Source: an uncultured Lachnospiraceae bacterium (GTDB lineage: Bacteria > Bacillota > Clostridia > Lachnospirales > Lachnospiraceae). From it: 5,495 bases of DNA. Shown here piece after piece: positions 1 through 5,495 of this stretch. The notes below the pieces were generated by a model. That model searched no databases and was not told the origin of the DNA. It saw nothing but the letters and a program-made list of their open reading frames with translations. The stretch is from NCBI GenBank assembly GCA_934351705.1, contig CAKRJK010000124.1, positions 1 to 5,495 on the forward strand, written 5' to 3'. The position numbers and the translations under genes were made by a program. Every line of letters begins with the position of its first letter. Positions within the stretch are counted from its first letter, which is position 1.

Positions 1-1475
1 CTACGGGACAGGTAGAATTTGAGGTGTTCAAATATCTGAGAGAGCATACGGATTATGATACAGAGCTTATCCTGGAAAATATACTGCGTGTAAAAAATCA
101 GACAGATATCAACAGATGTCTGCACTATGATTATATTTTGCCAATTGATTCGCAGAAAAATCCGAATTTAGATTATAAAAAGACAAAAGTAGGGTTGGTA
201 ATCCATCAATATTTTGAGGATTTAATTCCGTATTGTTATGAGTATGCACAGGCAATGCCAAAAGAGAGCGATATATTGATCACCACCCAGACCGAAGAAA
301 AGAAGAAAAAAATCGAAGAAGTTTTCAGTAAAGGAAAATGGAACAGCGTTCAGGTAGTGGTTATCCCAAACAGAGGACGTGATGTCAGCTCTCTATTAGT
401 CGGAGCCAGAGAATTTTGCAAAAATTATGATTATGTATGTTTTATGCATGACAAAAAGGTGCAGCAGTTAGATGAAGAAATTAAGGGAGAATCTTTTTCC
501 TACAAATGCTTTGAGAACCTTTTGAAAAATGAGATTTATGTAAGCAATATCGTAGAATTGTTCGAGGAAAATCCTCGTCTTGGTATGTTGTTGCCGCCAC
601 CGCCAAACTTTGCGGATTATTATCCGACGGTAGGAGAAATTGCGTGGGGCTATAACTATGAGGGAACAGTGGAACTGGCAGAAAAGCTGGGATACACCGT
701 AGATATAGATGAGTCAAAAGAACCGGTAGCACCACTTGGAACCATGTTCTGGTTTCGACCGGAAGCCTTACAGAAATTGTTTGATGTAGAGTGGGAGTAT
801 GATGATTTCCCAAAAGAGCCAAACAAGACCGACGGTTCACTGTTACATTTTATAGAGAGAATTTATGCATTCACAGTACAGCAGCAGGGATATTATCCTG
901 CATGGGTGATGAATGCAGAGTATGCGGGAATTGAAGTCGACAATCTGTATTTTATGCTGCGAGAATTAAATAAACGCATTTTCAAGCATGTAGGTCTGAG
1001 CAATCACAAGAACATTCTGAAATTATTAGAAATGATGGATGTACGAGGAAGTGATGCACATACCGGAAAAAGGGAAGCCCAGCTTTATGTTTTGCAGCAG
1101 GGCGAATACAAAGAGAAAGATACCACCAACCTGATTGTCAAAAAAGACGTTTCCGAATACGAATTTGAAAAATTGTCAAAATATGAGCCGACAACCCAGA
1201 TACGTTTAGATCCGAGTATTAACGGTGGCATTACCGTAACAGATTTTACGGCAAAAGTGTACACGGATCAGGGAAAGAAGTATGTTTTTGACATGAATAA
1301 TATTGCAACGAATGGACTCCTGATGAAGAATAGAATTCTGTTTTTGGGAGAAGATCCGCAAATCGTGATGAATTTTGCGGAGGCAGTTGCCTTAGAGAAA
1401 ATTGAAATCTGCATTGAAATCGAAGACCGGATTCTTGCGGAGGATGTGGCATATATCCAGAGTCAGATAGACTAA
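1..1475 (+). CDS. RgpF-like rhamnan synthesis glycosyltransferase, 5'-truncated by the window edge
   Basis: This is the 3' part of a gene for a rhamnan-synthesis-F (RgpF) type protein, a cytoplasmic glycosyltransferase family that extends rhamnose-rich cell-wall or capsular polysaccharides. The frame is open back to the first complete codon at position 3. The GTG at 24 has no ribosome binding site and lies in sequence that looks like the tail of a preceding domain (TDYDTELILENILR), so the true start is probably upstream, perhaps after an N-terminal GT-A domain. Counting from the GTG as residue 1, the RgpF region spans about 56-305 and shows HQYFED (61-66), PNRGRD (115-120), MHDKK (141-145), RLGMLLPPPP (185-194), APLGTMFWFRPEAL (236-249) and HFIERIYAF (275-283). 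A beta-rich C-terminal module (about 385-475, IRLDP to DPQIVMNF) follows. The exact sugar and linkage cannot be read from sequence. The stop is TAA, and the next gene begins 30 nt later. Confidence 0.85.
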   Translation, partial: TGQVEFEVFKYLREHTDYDTELILENILRVKNQTDINRCLHYDYILPIDSQKNPNLDYKKTKVGLVIHQYFEDLIPYCYEYAQAMPKESDILITTQTEEKKKKIEEVFSKGKWNSVQVVVIPNRGRDVSSLLVGAREFCKNYDYVCFMHDKKVQQLDEEIKGESFSYKCFENLLKNEIYVSNIVELFEENPRLGMLLPPPPNFADYYPTVGEIAWGYNYEGTVELAEKLGYTVDIDESKEPVAPLGTMFWFRPEALQKLFDVEWEYDDFPKEPNKTDGSLLHFIERIYAFTVQQQGYYPAWVMNAEYAGIEVDNLYFMLRELNKRIFKHVGLSNHKNILKLLEMMDVRGSDAHTGKREAQLYVLQQGEYKEKDTTNLIVKKDVSEYEFEKLSKYEPTTQIRLDPSINGGITVTDFTAKVYTDQGKKYVFDMNNIATNGLLMKNRILFLGEDPQIVMNFAEAVALEKIEICIEIEDRILAEDVAYIQSQID

Positions 1476-1505
1476 AGTTAAAAGGGAAAGTGAGGTTGAA
1501 ACACT

Positions 1506-2507
1506 ATGTCAAAACCAAGATTATTTTACTTGGATTTTGTGAGAGCGTTTGCAACAATCGTTATTTTATTGACACATTATAATGCGATTTATTTGTATGC
1601 AGGAATTCCGGAAAAAGCAGTTATTTCAACTACAGTGTGTAATCTGTATATCGGTGATTTCGGAGTCTCGCTGTTTCTGATTATTTCCGGTGCTTCTTTG
1701 ATGTATGTATACGAAGAAAAGTTGGATTTAAAAACATTTTACAAAAAGAGATTTCTGAATATTTTTCCGATGTTCTGGATTGCATACGTTATTGGGTTTT
1801 TGCTTTATTTTTATCGAAACGGAAATATCGGAGCAGCACCTAAGAGAAACATCATCTTTTCCATATTGGGAATGGACAGCTATTTAGCTGAGTTAGGGAT
1901 GCAGACATTTGTCAGAGTAGGACTATGGTTTTTGGGCTTTATCATCATTGTATATCTGTTCTTCCCACTGTTAAGAAAAGGCGTGAATGATTACTGCAAG
2001 ATTACAATCGTGATTGTTGGTATTTTGTACATATGTTCCGTTCTGTTTTTGAAAAATTACTGTAATCCGACAATTATATTAACAACGAGATTGCCGGAAA
2101 TTGTATTTGGAATGATTTTTGTGAAGTACATCAAAAATGTCAATCCATATGTGGCGATACTGTCGTTGGGAGTTTGTATTGCAAATACAGTATTAAAACC
2201 AACGTTTTCATCAAACATTCAAACCACCTATGTCGGAATAGCGGCATTCTTGGTGCTGGTGTTTATCGCAAAATATGTCAAATGGAAAGCTGTAAAAAAT
2301 ATATGCAGCGTGATATGCAAGTATTCATACCCATGTTTTAGTGTTCACTTCCAGATATTACAGAGGGTGACGAGTCACTTTGATATTTATGCCCTCACCA
2401 AAAATCAGAGTATTCTGGTATTTTTGATAGGAAGCTGTGTGGTGGCGGTTGCATCATGGTTACTATATCATGTAGAACAAAAGGTTAGATTGTTATTCAC
2501 ATCATAA
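1506..2507 (+). CDS. Acyltransferase-3 family integral membrane O-acyltransferase
   Basis: This 333-residue, very hydrophobic protein matches the acyltransferase-3 family (Acyl_transf_3), which moves acetyl or other acyl groups onto sugars of surface polysaccharides, peptidoglycan or lipids. About ten membrane segments can be seen. Family hallmarks are the N-terminal YLDFVRAFA...LLTH, with R13 and the likely catalytic H24; GVSLFLIISGASLM (53-66); FYKKRFLNIFPMFWIAY (78-94); WFLGFIIIVYLFFPLL (141-156); RLPEIVFGMIF (195-205); YSYPCFSVHF (273-282); and a final HVEQKVR (322-328). It is a stand-alone membrane domain with no fused extracytoplasmic SGNH domain. The ATG at 1506 is preceded by GTGAGG (1490-1495) at about 10 nt, and YLDFVRA sits where the family begins, so the start is well supported. 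It lies between a glycosyltransferase and an MBOAT gene, which suggests it decorates the same glycan. The acyl group and acceptor are unknown. Acting as an exporter or flippase-like member of the fold is a less likely alternative. Confidence 0.88.
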   Translation: MSKPRLFYLDFVRAFATIVILLTHYNAIYLYAGIPEKAVISTTVCNLYIGDFGVSLFLIISGASLMYVYEEKLDLKTFYKKRFLNIFPMFWIAYVIGFLLYFYRNGNIGAAPKRNIIFSILGMDSYLAELGMQTFVRVGLWFLGFIIIVYLFFPLLRKGVNDYCKITIVIVGILYICSVLFLKNYCNPTIILTTRLPEIVFGMIFVKYIKNVNPYVAILSLGVCIANTVLKPTFSSNIQTTYVGIAAFLVLVFIAKYVKWKAVKNICSVICKYSYPCFSVHFQILQRVTSHFDIYALTKNQSILVFLIGSCVVAVASWLLYHVEQKVRLLFTS

Positions 2508-2510
2508 AAA

Positions 2511-2530
2511 GAGGAGAGTAAGAGGAGGTA
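2511..2530 (+). promoter_or_regulatory. Strong Shine-Dalgarno cluster displaced from the MBOAT start
   Basis: The gap before the MBOAT gene holds GAGGAG (2511-2516) and then a near-perfect AGGAGGT (2523-2529). The latter is about 39 nt upstream of the MBOAT ATG at 2569, far beyond the usual 5-10 nt. The sequence just before that ATG (CTGATAAAATAAA) has no Shine-Dalgarno. An in-frame TAA at 2560-2562 rules out an earlier start in that frame. The site therefore either drives a short leader ORF or is brought close to the ATG by RNA folding. Confidence 0.6.
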
Positions 2531-2557
2531 ATGTCGGATTGTCGGATTACCTAATCT
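2521..2557 (+). promoter_or_regulatory. Inverted repeat that could form an SD-sequestering hairpin
   Basis: AGGTAAT (2526-2532) is perfectly complementary to ATTACCT (2546-2552), giving a 7-bp stem with a 13-nt loop. AGA (2521-2523) can pair with TCT (2555-2557) across a 2x2 internal loop of GG facing AA, which could form tandem G-A mismatches. If folded, the stem holds the whole AGGAGGT Shine-Dalgarno. It has no U-tract after the 3' arm, so it does not look like an intrinsic terminator. A role in controlling MBOAT translation is inference; the pairing itself is visible. Confidence 0.45.
2533..2548 (+). repeat. Tandem 8-bp direct repeat (GTCGGATT x2)
   Basis: Two exact, adjacent copies of GTCGGATT lie at 2533-2540 and 2541-2548. 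They fall in the loop and start of the 3' arm of the inverted repeat upstream of the MBOAT gene. With one copy the hairpin loop would be GTCGG (5 nt) on the same 7-bp stem. The second copy widens it to 13 nt. The repeat looks like a recent slippage or duplication event. Confidence 0.8.
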
Positions 2558-2559
2558 GA
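2539..2559 (+). other. Possible short leader ORF (TTG start, 6 codons plus stop)
   Basis: A TTG at 2539 lies 9 nt after the AGGAGGT and opens a six-codon frame (initiator, then SDYLI) ending at TGA 2557-2559, nine nt before the MBOAT ATG. A second frame from ATG 2531 (MSDCRIT, stop TAA 2552-2554) sits too close to the AGGAGGT, though GAGG at 2522-2525 is spaced acceptably. Either could feed ribosomes to the MBOAT start by termination and reinitiation. This is speculative: such short frames arise by chance. Confidence 0.15.
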
Positions 2560-2568
2560 TAAAATAAA

Positions 2569-3987
2569 ATGGTATTTTCATCAACAATATTTATGTTTGT
2601 TTTTTTACCGCTGGTATTAGGTGGTTATTATTTGCTGGGAAAACGTTTTAGGAATGCTTTTTTACTGATAGCCTCTCTGGCATTCTATGCGTGGGGAGAA
2701 CCTAAATTTGTCTTCGTTATGATAGCATCCATACTGATCAACTATCTGTATGCATTGGGAATAGACAAGTTTAGACAAAGACGTACCGTATCAAAAACCT
2801 TATTGACATTGATGGTTGTGACCAATGTGGCAATTTTCTTTGTTTTCAAATATTTAGGTTTTGCAGTACAGAATATTAATTATATTACCGGAAAAAGTAT
2901 TGCAATTCCACAGATTGCATTGCCGATCGGAATATCTTTTTTTACCTTTCAATCCATGTCATACGTGATTGATGTATATAGAGAAAACGGAAAAGTACAA
3001 AAAAATCCGCTCAACCTGGGATTGTATGTAGCTTTTTTTCCGCAATTGATTGCAGGACCGATTGTAAGATATGAAACTATTGCAGAACAAATTGATAACA
3101 GAAAAGAAAACTGGGCAGATTTTTGTAAAGGGTTAGAAAGATTTGTTACGGGAATGGGTAAGAAGGTGCTGTTATCAAACTCATTAGCAATTGTAGCAGA
3201 CAGGAGTTTCAATTATATCGGAGACAGTGACGTGAGTGTCTTGATGGCATGGTTAGGTGCTGTTTGCTATACGTTGCAAATTTATTATGATTTTTCGGGG
3301 TATTCGGATATGGCGATAGGACTGGGCAAAATGTTCGGATTTCAGTTTGAAGAGAACTTCAATTACCCGTATGTTGCGTCATCGGTGACCGATTTCTGGC
3401 GTAGATGGCACATTTCCTTATCAACATGGTTCCGGGATTATGTATACATACCTCTTGGAGGCTCCAGAGTGAAACCTGCACGCCATATATTTAATCTGTT
3501 TGTTGTATGGAGTTTGACGGGAGTATGGCACGGTGCGAGCTGGAATTTCATATGGTGGGGATGGTTTTATTTTATCCTGTTAGTTTTTGAAAAATTCACA
3601 GGCATTCCTGAAAAGGTAAATTCCAAAGCAGTAAAAGTCATATATAGGATATTTACAATTATTATGGTTACTTTGGGATGGGTTCTGTTTAGAGCAGAGA
3701 ACCTTAGCCAGGCATTGCTGTATATGCAAAAAATGTTTGGGGTAGCGGGAAACCATCTGATCGATGATAAAGCGTTGTATATTTTGTTTGACAATAAGGT
3801 CATTTTAATTATTTCGCTGATATGTGCAACACCGCTGATTAAAAAAATCGGTGAAGTTTTGAATGGGAAGAATGAGAGGTTATCCGTCAGCTTGTTGAAA
3901 TACATTCTTTTGATTGCGATATTTATGTTGTGCCTGTGTGCGATAGCGGTAAGTACATATAATCCGTTTATTTATTTTAATTTCTAA
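2569..3987 (+). CDS. MBOAT family O-acyltransferase (AlgI/DltB/PatA-like)
   Basis: This 472-residue polytopic membrane protein belongs to the membrane-bound O-acyltransferase family. AlgI-type members take an acyl group from a cytoplasmic donor and pass it through the membrane for attachment to an extracytoplasmic glycan, usually with an SGNH-fold partner. Visible hallmarks are the N-terminal MVFSSTIFMFVFLPLVL, LPIGISFFTFQSMSYVIDVY (118-137), FFPQLIAGPIVRY (156-168), YYDFSGYSDMAIGLGKMFGF (239-258), NFNYPY (263-268), FWRRWHISLSTWFRDYVYIP (276-295) followed by LGGSR, and TGVWHGASWNFIWWG (317-331). H321 matches the essential histidine of AlgI (H322), and H281 is the second conserved one. The end, YNPFIYFNF, is typical, so the protein is complete. 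The ATG is fixed by an in-frame TAA at 2560-2562 and by the family's usual MVFSS-type beginning, despite lacking a nearby Shine-Dalgarno. The AlgX-like partner gene follows 17 nt later. The glycan substrate is unproven. Confidence 0.95.
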   Translation: MVFSSTIFMFVFLPLVLGGYYLLGKRFRNAFLLIASLAFYAWGEPKFVFVMIASILINYLYALGIDKFRQRRTVSKTLLTLMVVTNVAIFFVFKYLGFAVQNINYITGKSIAIPQIALPIGISFFTFQSMSYVIDVYRENGKVQKNPLNLGLYVAFFPQLIAGPIVRYETIAEQIDNRKENWADFCKGLERFVTGMGKKVLLSNSLAIVADRSFNYIGDSDVSVLMAWLGAVCYTLQIYYDFSGYSDMAIGLGKMFGFQFEENFNYPYVASSVTDFWRRWHISLSTWFRDYVYIPLGGSRVKPARHIFNLFVVWSLTGVWHGASWNFIWWGWFYFILLVFEKFTGIPEKVNSKAVKVIYRIFTIIMVTLGWVLFRAENLSQALLYMQKMFGVAGNHLIDDKALYILFDNKVILIISLICATPLIKKIGEVLNGKNERLSVSLLKYILLIAIFMLCLCAIAVSTYNPFIYFNF

Positions 3988-4004
3988 GAGGTAGGAATGA
4001 ATTT

Positions 4005-5189
4005 ATGAGAAAAAGTGAAAAAATCATACAATTCTTTTTTGTAGGTGTTATCCTATTGGTAATAGCTGTGTTTTGTGTGCTTAATATCCGACGGTTTTGT
4101 GAGACTTTTGCAGAGCATTTGTCAGGGAAAAGTCAAGAAGCCGAGACAGAATATAAAGAAGTGTTTGCAAGCATAGAGACTGATTTCCAAGAAAAAATAT
4201 ACGGAAAAAGACAGATGGTTAATATGTATGGTCTTTATCAAAAGAGCATTGATCATACGGTTGTAAACAATTTTCAATATGTAGCGGATGATTATGGAAT
4301 CCTCCATATGATTAATGACAAAGAGAACAAGACAGTGGATGACTTTGTCGTGGAAATGGAAAAGTTACAGCAATTTGCACAGGAAAGAGAAATACCGTTG
4401 CTGTATGTACAAGCCCCTAACCGTGAGATTGTCAACCAGGGAACGGTAATTCCGGAATTTAACAATGACAATAATGTAGAAGAACAAATTGTAACAAAAC
4501 TGAATGAAAAAGAAATACCTGTTCTTGATCTGCGAGCGGAATTGGATGATGGAAAAGGGATTAATTTTGATTTAGAAGATTTGTTTTTACATACAGATTT
4601 GCATATGCAGACCGATGCAGAGATTTGGATGGCAGACAAAGTCGCAGGGTATTTAGAAGATAATTATTCCGTCAAGATATCGAACAAAGAATACTTATCC
4701 GATATGAGTTTTTACGATAAAAAAGCTTATCCGATGTTAGGTAATTACGGAAGAGAAGTCGGAGAATACTTTGTGGGATTGGATGAGTTCGATATCTACC
4801 ATCCCAAATTTGATACGGATTTTGAGCTGCATATTATAGGGGAGGGAGCCGCTGAAAGAAAAGGAACATTTGAGGAAGCGGTTTTAAACGGTTATGAACA
4901 AAGTAAACACGATGAATATACATATTGGGTAACCAATTTCGGTGCATTCCCAAGACCGTATTACAAATATATAAACAACAATCAGCTGGAGACAAAAATA
5001 CTTGTTATTGCAGATTGTATCCCATACAGAGCATTTTCTTATTTGGCACTAACGGTGCATGAGACAGATATATTGGATCCTCGTTATTTTGACGGGACAG
5101 ATTATTGGTCGTTAGCGGCACAGGAAGATTATGATGCCATCGTGGTATGGCAGGAATGTTATTTGTTAGGATACGATATTATACCATAG
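4005..5189 (+). CDS. Membrane-anchored AlgX/AlgJ/DltD-like SGNH-fold protein, MBOAT partner, with Cys at the expected nucleophile
   Basis: The 394-residue product has a short basic N-terminus and one hydrophobic segment (about residues 9-28), so it is probably a signal anchor with the rest outside the cell. The body resembles the AlgX/AlgJ/DltD-like SGNH-fold proteins encoded beside MBOAT genes, which complete acyl transfer to exported polymers. QMVNMYGLYQK (70-80) and DDYGILHMI (95-103) resemble the start of Firmicute members. HTDLH (196-200) supplies the Asp-x-His pair (D198, H200; compare D174/H176 of Pseudomonas AlgX). KILVIADC (331-338) is the beta-strand that normally ends in Asp-Ser, here D337-C338, and ILDPRYF (356-362) follows. 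The nucleophile serine therefore appears to be cysteine. ATG 4005 follows AGGA (3993-3996) by 8 nt and lies 17 nt after the MBOAT stop, indicating co-transcription and probable coupling. Family membership is read by eye. Activity is uncertain given C338. Confidence 0.75.
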   Translation: MRKSEKIIQFFFVGVILLVIAVFCVLNIRRFCETFAEHLSGKSQEAETEYKEVFASIETDFQEKIYGKRQMVNMYGLYQKSIDHTVVNNFQYVADDYGILHMINDKENKTVDDFVVEMEKLQQFAQEREIPLLYVQAPNREIVNQGTVIPEFNNDNNVEEQIVTKLNEKEIPVLDLRAELDDGKGINFDLEDLFLHTDLHMQTDAEIWMADKVAGYLEDNYSVKISNKEYLSDMSFYDKKAYPMLGNYGREVGEYFVGLDEFDIYHPKFDTDFELHIIGEGAAERKGTFEEAVLNGYEQSKHDEYTYWVTNFGAFPRPYYKYINNNQLETKILVIADCIPYRAFSYLALTVHETDILDPRYFDGTDYWSLAAQEDYDAIVVWQECYLLGYDIIP

Positions 5190-5215
5190 AGCAAGAGTGT
5201 TATATACTGGAAGAA

Positions 5216-5221
5216 GAGGTG
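5216..5221 (+). promoter_or_regulatory. Ribosome binding site that selects the ATG at 5229
   Basis: GAGGTG (5216-5221) lies 7 nt before ATG 5229 and 13 nt before the alternative in-frame ATG at 5235. The spacing favours 5229 as the start of the final gene. The 39-nt gap has no evident terminator, so the gene probably continues the operon. Confidence 0.6.
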
Positions 5222-5228
5222 ACATATT

Positions 5229-5495
5229 ATGTACATGAAAAATGCAAAAAGAATCCTAAGCGTAATGATGGCAATTCTGGTGTTTGCAACGAGTGTTCCG
5301 GTTAGCCGGGTACATGCACAGGAACAGGCAGAGAACGCACAAGATATTCAAACGGCGGAAAACAGTTTGTTTGTAGTGGTTGATAAGCCGTACATAGAAA
5401 CAGCAGATACACAGACTGTCGTTGTGGGCTTAGCGGATGAGGTACAGGCAGACAAAGCAGTTTTGTATTACAAAAATCTTGATACAGATGAGGAA
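5229..5495 (+). CDS. Secreted protein of unknown function, 3'-truncated by the window edge
   Basis: The first 89 codons of an ORF still open at the window end. The N-terminus is a classical Sec signal peptide: a basic region (MYMKNAKR), a hydrophobic core (about residues 9-25, ILSVMMAILVFATSVPV), and a likely signal peptidase I site after VHA (A30), with Q31 following. There is no lipobox cysteine. The next stretch (QEQAENAQDIQTAENS) is polar and probably a flexible linker. From about residue 48 the sequence alternates hydrophobic and polar residues (SLFVVVDKPYIETADTQTVV, then AVLYYKNLDTDEE), as in a beta-sandwich or Ig-like domain. I do not recognise the family. Its place after the acylation genes suggests a cell-envelope or extracellular role, such as a wall-modifying enzyme or adhesin with its functional domain further downstream, but nothing visible decides this. 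Confidence 0.7.
   Translation, partial: MYMKNAKRILSVMMAILVFATSVPVSRVHAQEQAENAQDIQTAENSLFVVVDKPYIETADTQTVVVGLADEVQADKAVLYYKNLDTDEE

Noticed and set aside
481..840. 119-codon open frame on the minus strand
   Set aside because: It lies wholly inside the RgpF-like gene. The protein has no recognisable motif, while the plus-strand frame carries clear family motifs throughout.
2367..2378. Short palindrome GTGAC-GA-GTCAC in the acyltransferase-3 gene
   Set aside because: The 2-nt loop is too small for the full stem, and it falls in coding sequence for RVTSHF. It is compatible with chance.
2526..2568. Possible intrinsic terminator before the MBOAT gene
   Set aside because: The 7-bp stem is only moderately GC, has a 13-nt loop and is followed by AATCTGATAAAA with no run of T, so it does not fit a rho-independent terminator.
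2949..3905. Two minus-strand open frames (2949-3212 and 3567-3905)
   Set aside because: Both are antisense to conserved MBOAT motifs and their translations resemble no family, so they are shadows of the real gene.
4122..4639. Two overlapping minus-strand open frames (4122-4307 and 4292-4639)
   Set aside because: They lie inside the AlgX-like gene and the longer one is a serine-rich antisense translation. No support for either as a gene.
5198..5208. TG-TTATATACT resembling an extended -10 promoter element before the last gene
   Set aside because: No matching -35 hexamer lies about 17 nt upstream, and TATA-like words are common in AT-rich DNA. Co-transcription from upstream is simpler.

Overview
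This is an AT-rich stretch in which five genes run head to tail on the + strand, with short gaps (30, 61, 17 and 39 nt) and no recognisable terminator or convincing promoter between them. It reads as the interior of one operon for building and O-acylating a cell-surface glycan. The first and last genes run off the window. Codon use, GGAG/GAGG-type ribosome binding sites and protein style (an RgpF-like protein with a C-terminal beta-rich module, a Firmicute-type AlgX-like protein) suggest a Gram-positive anaerobe, probably a Clostridia/Lachnospiraceae gut bacterium. That placement is inference from style, not from a marker gene.

Layout: 1-1475, the 3' part of a rhamnan-synthesis-F (RgpF-like) glycosyltransferase; 1506-2507, a multi-pass acyltransferase-3 membrane protein; 2508-2568, an unusual leader with a strong Shine-Dalgarno sequence far from the next start, an inverted repeat and an 8-bp tandem repeat; 2569-3987, an MBOAT (AlgI/DltB-like) O-acyltransferase; 4005-5189, a membrane-anchored AlgX/AlgJ/DltD-like SGNH-fold protein; 5229-5495, the 5' end of a secreted protein of unknown function.

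Working model: the RgpF-like enzyme helps assemble a (probably rhamnose-containing) chain in the cytoplasm. The acyltransferase-3 protein acylates sugars at the membrane. The MBOAT protein passes acyl groups across the membrane to the anchored AlgX-like protein, which would transfer them to the exported polymer. MBOAT plus AlgX-like is a well-known pairing (AlgI with AlgJ/AlgX, DltB with DltD). No wholly new system is evident. The two points most worth checking are the MBOAT leader, where the Shine-Dalgarno lies inside a potential hairpin about 39 nt before the start, and the AlgX-like protein, whose expected nucleophile serine appears to be a cysteine (C338).
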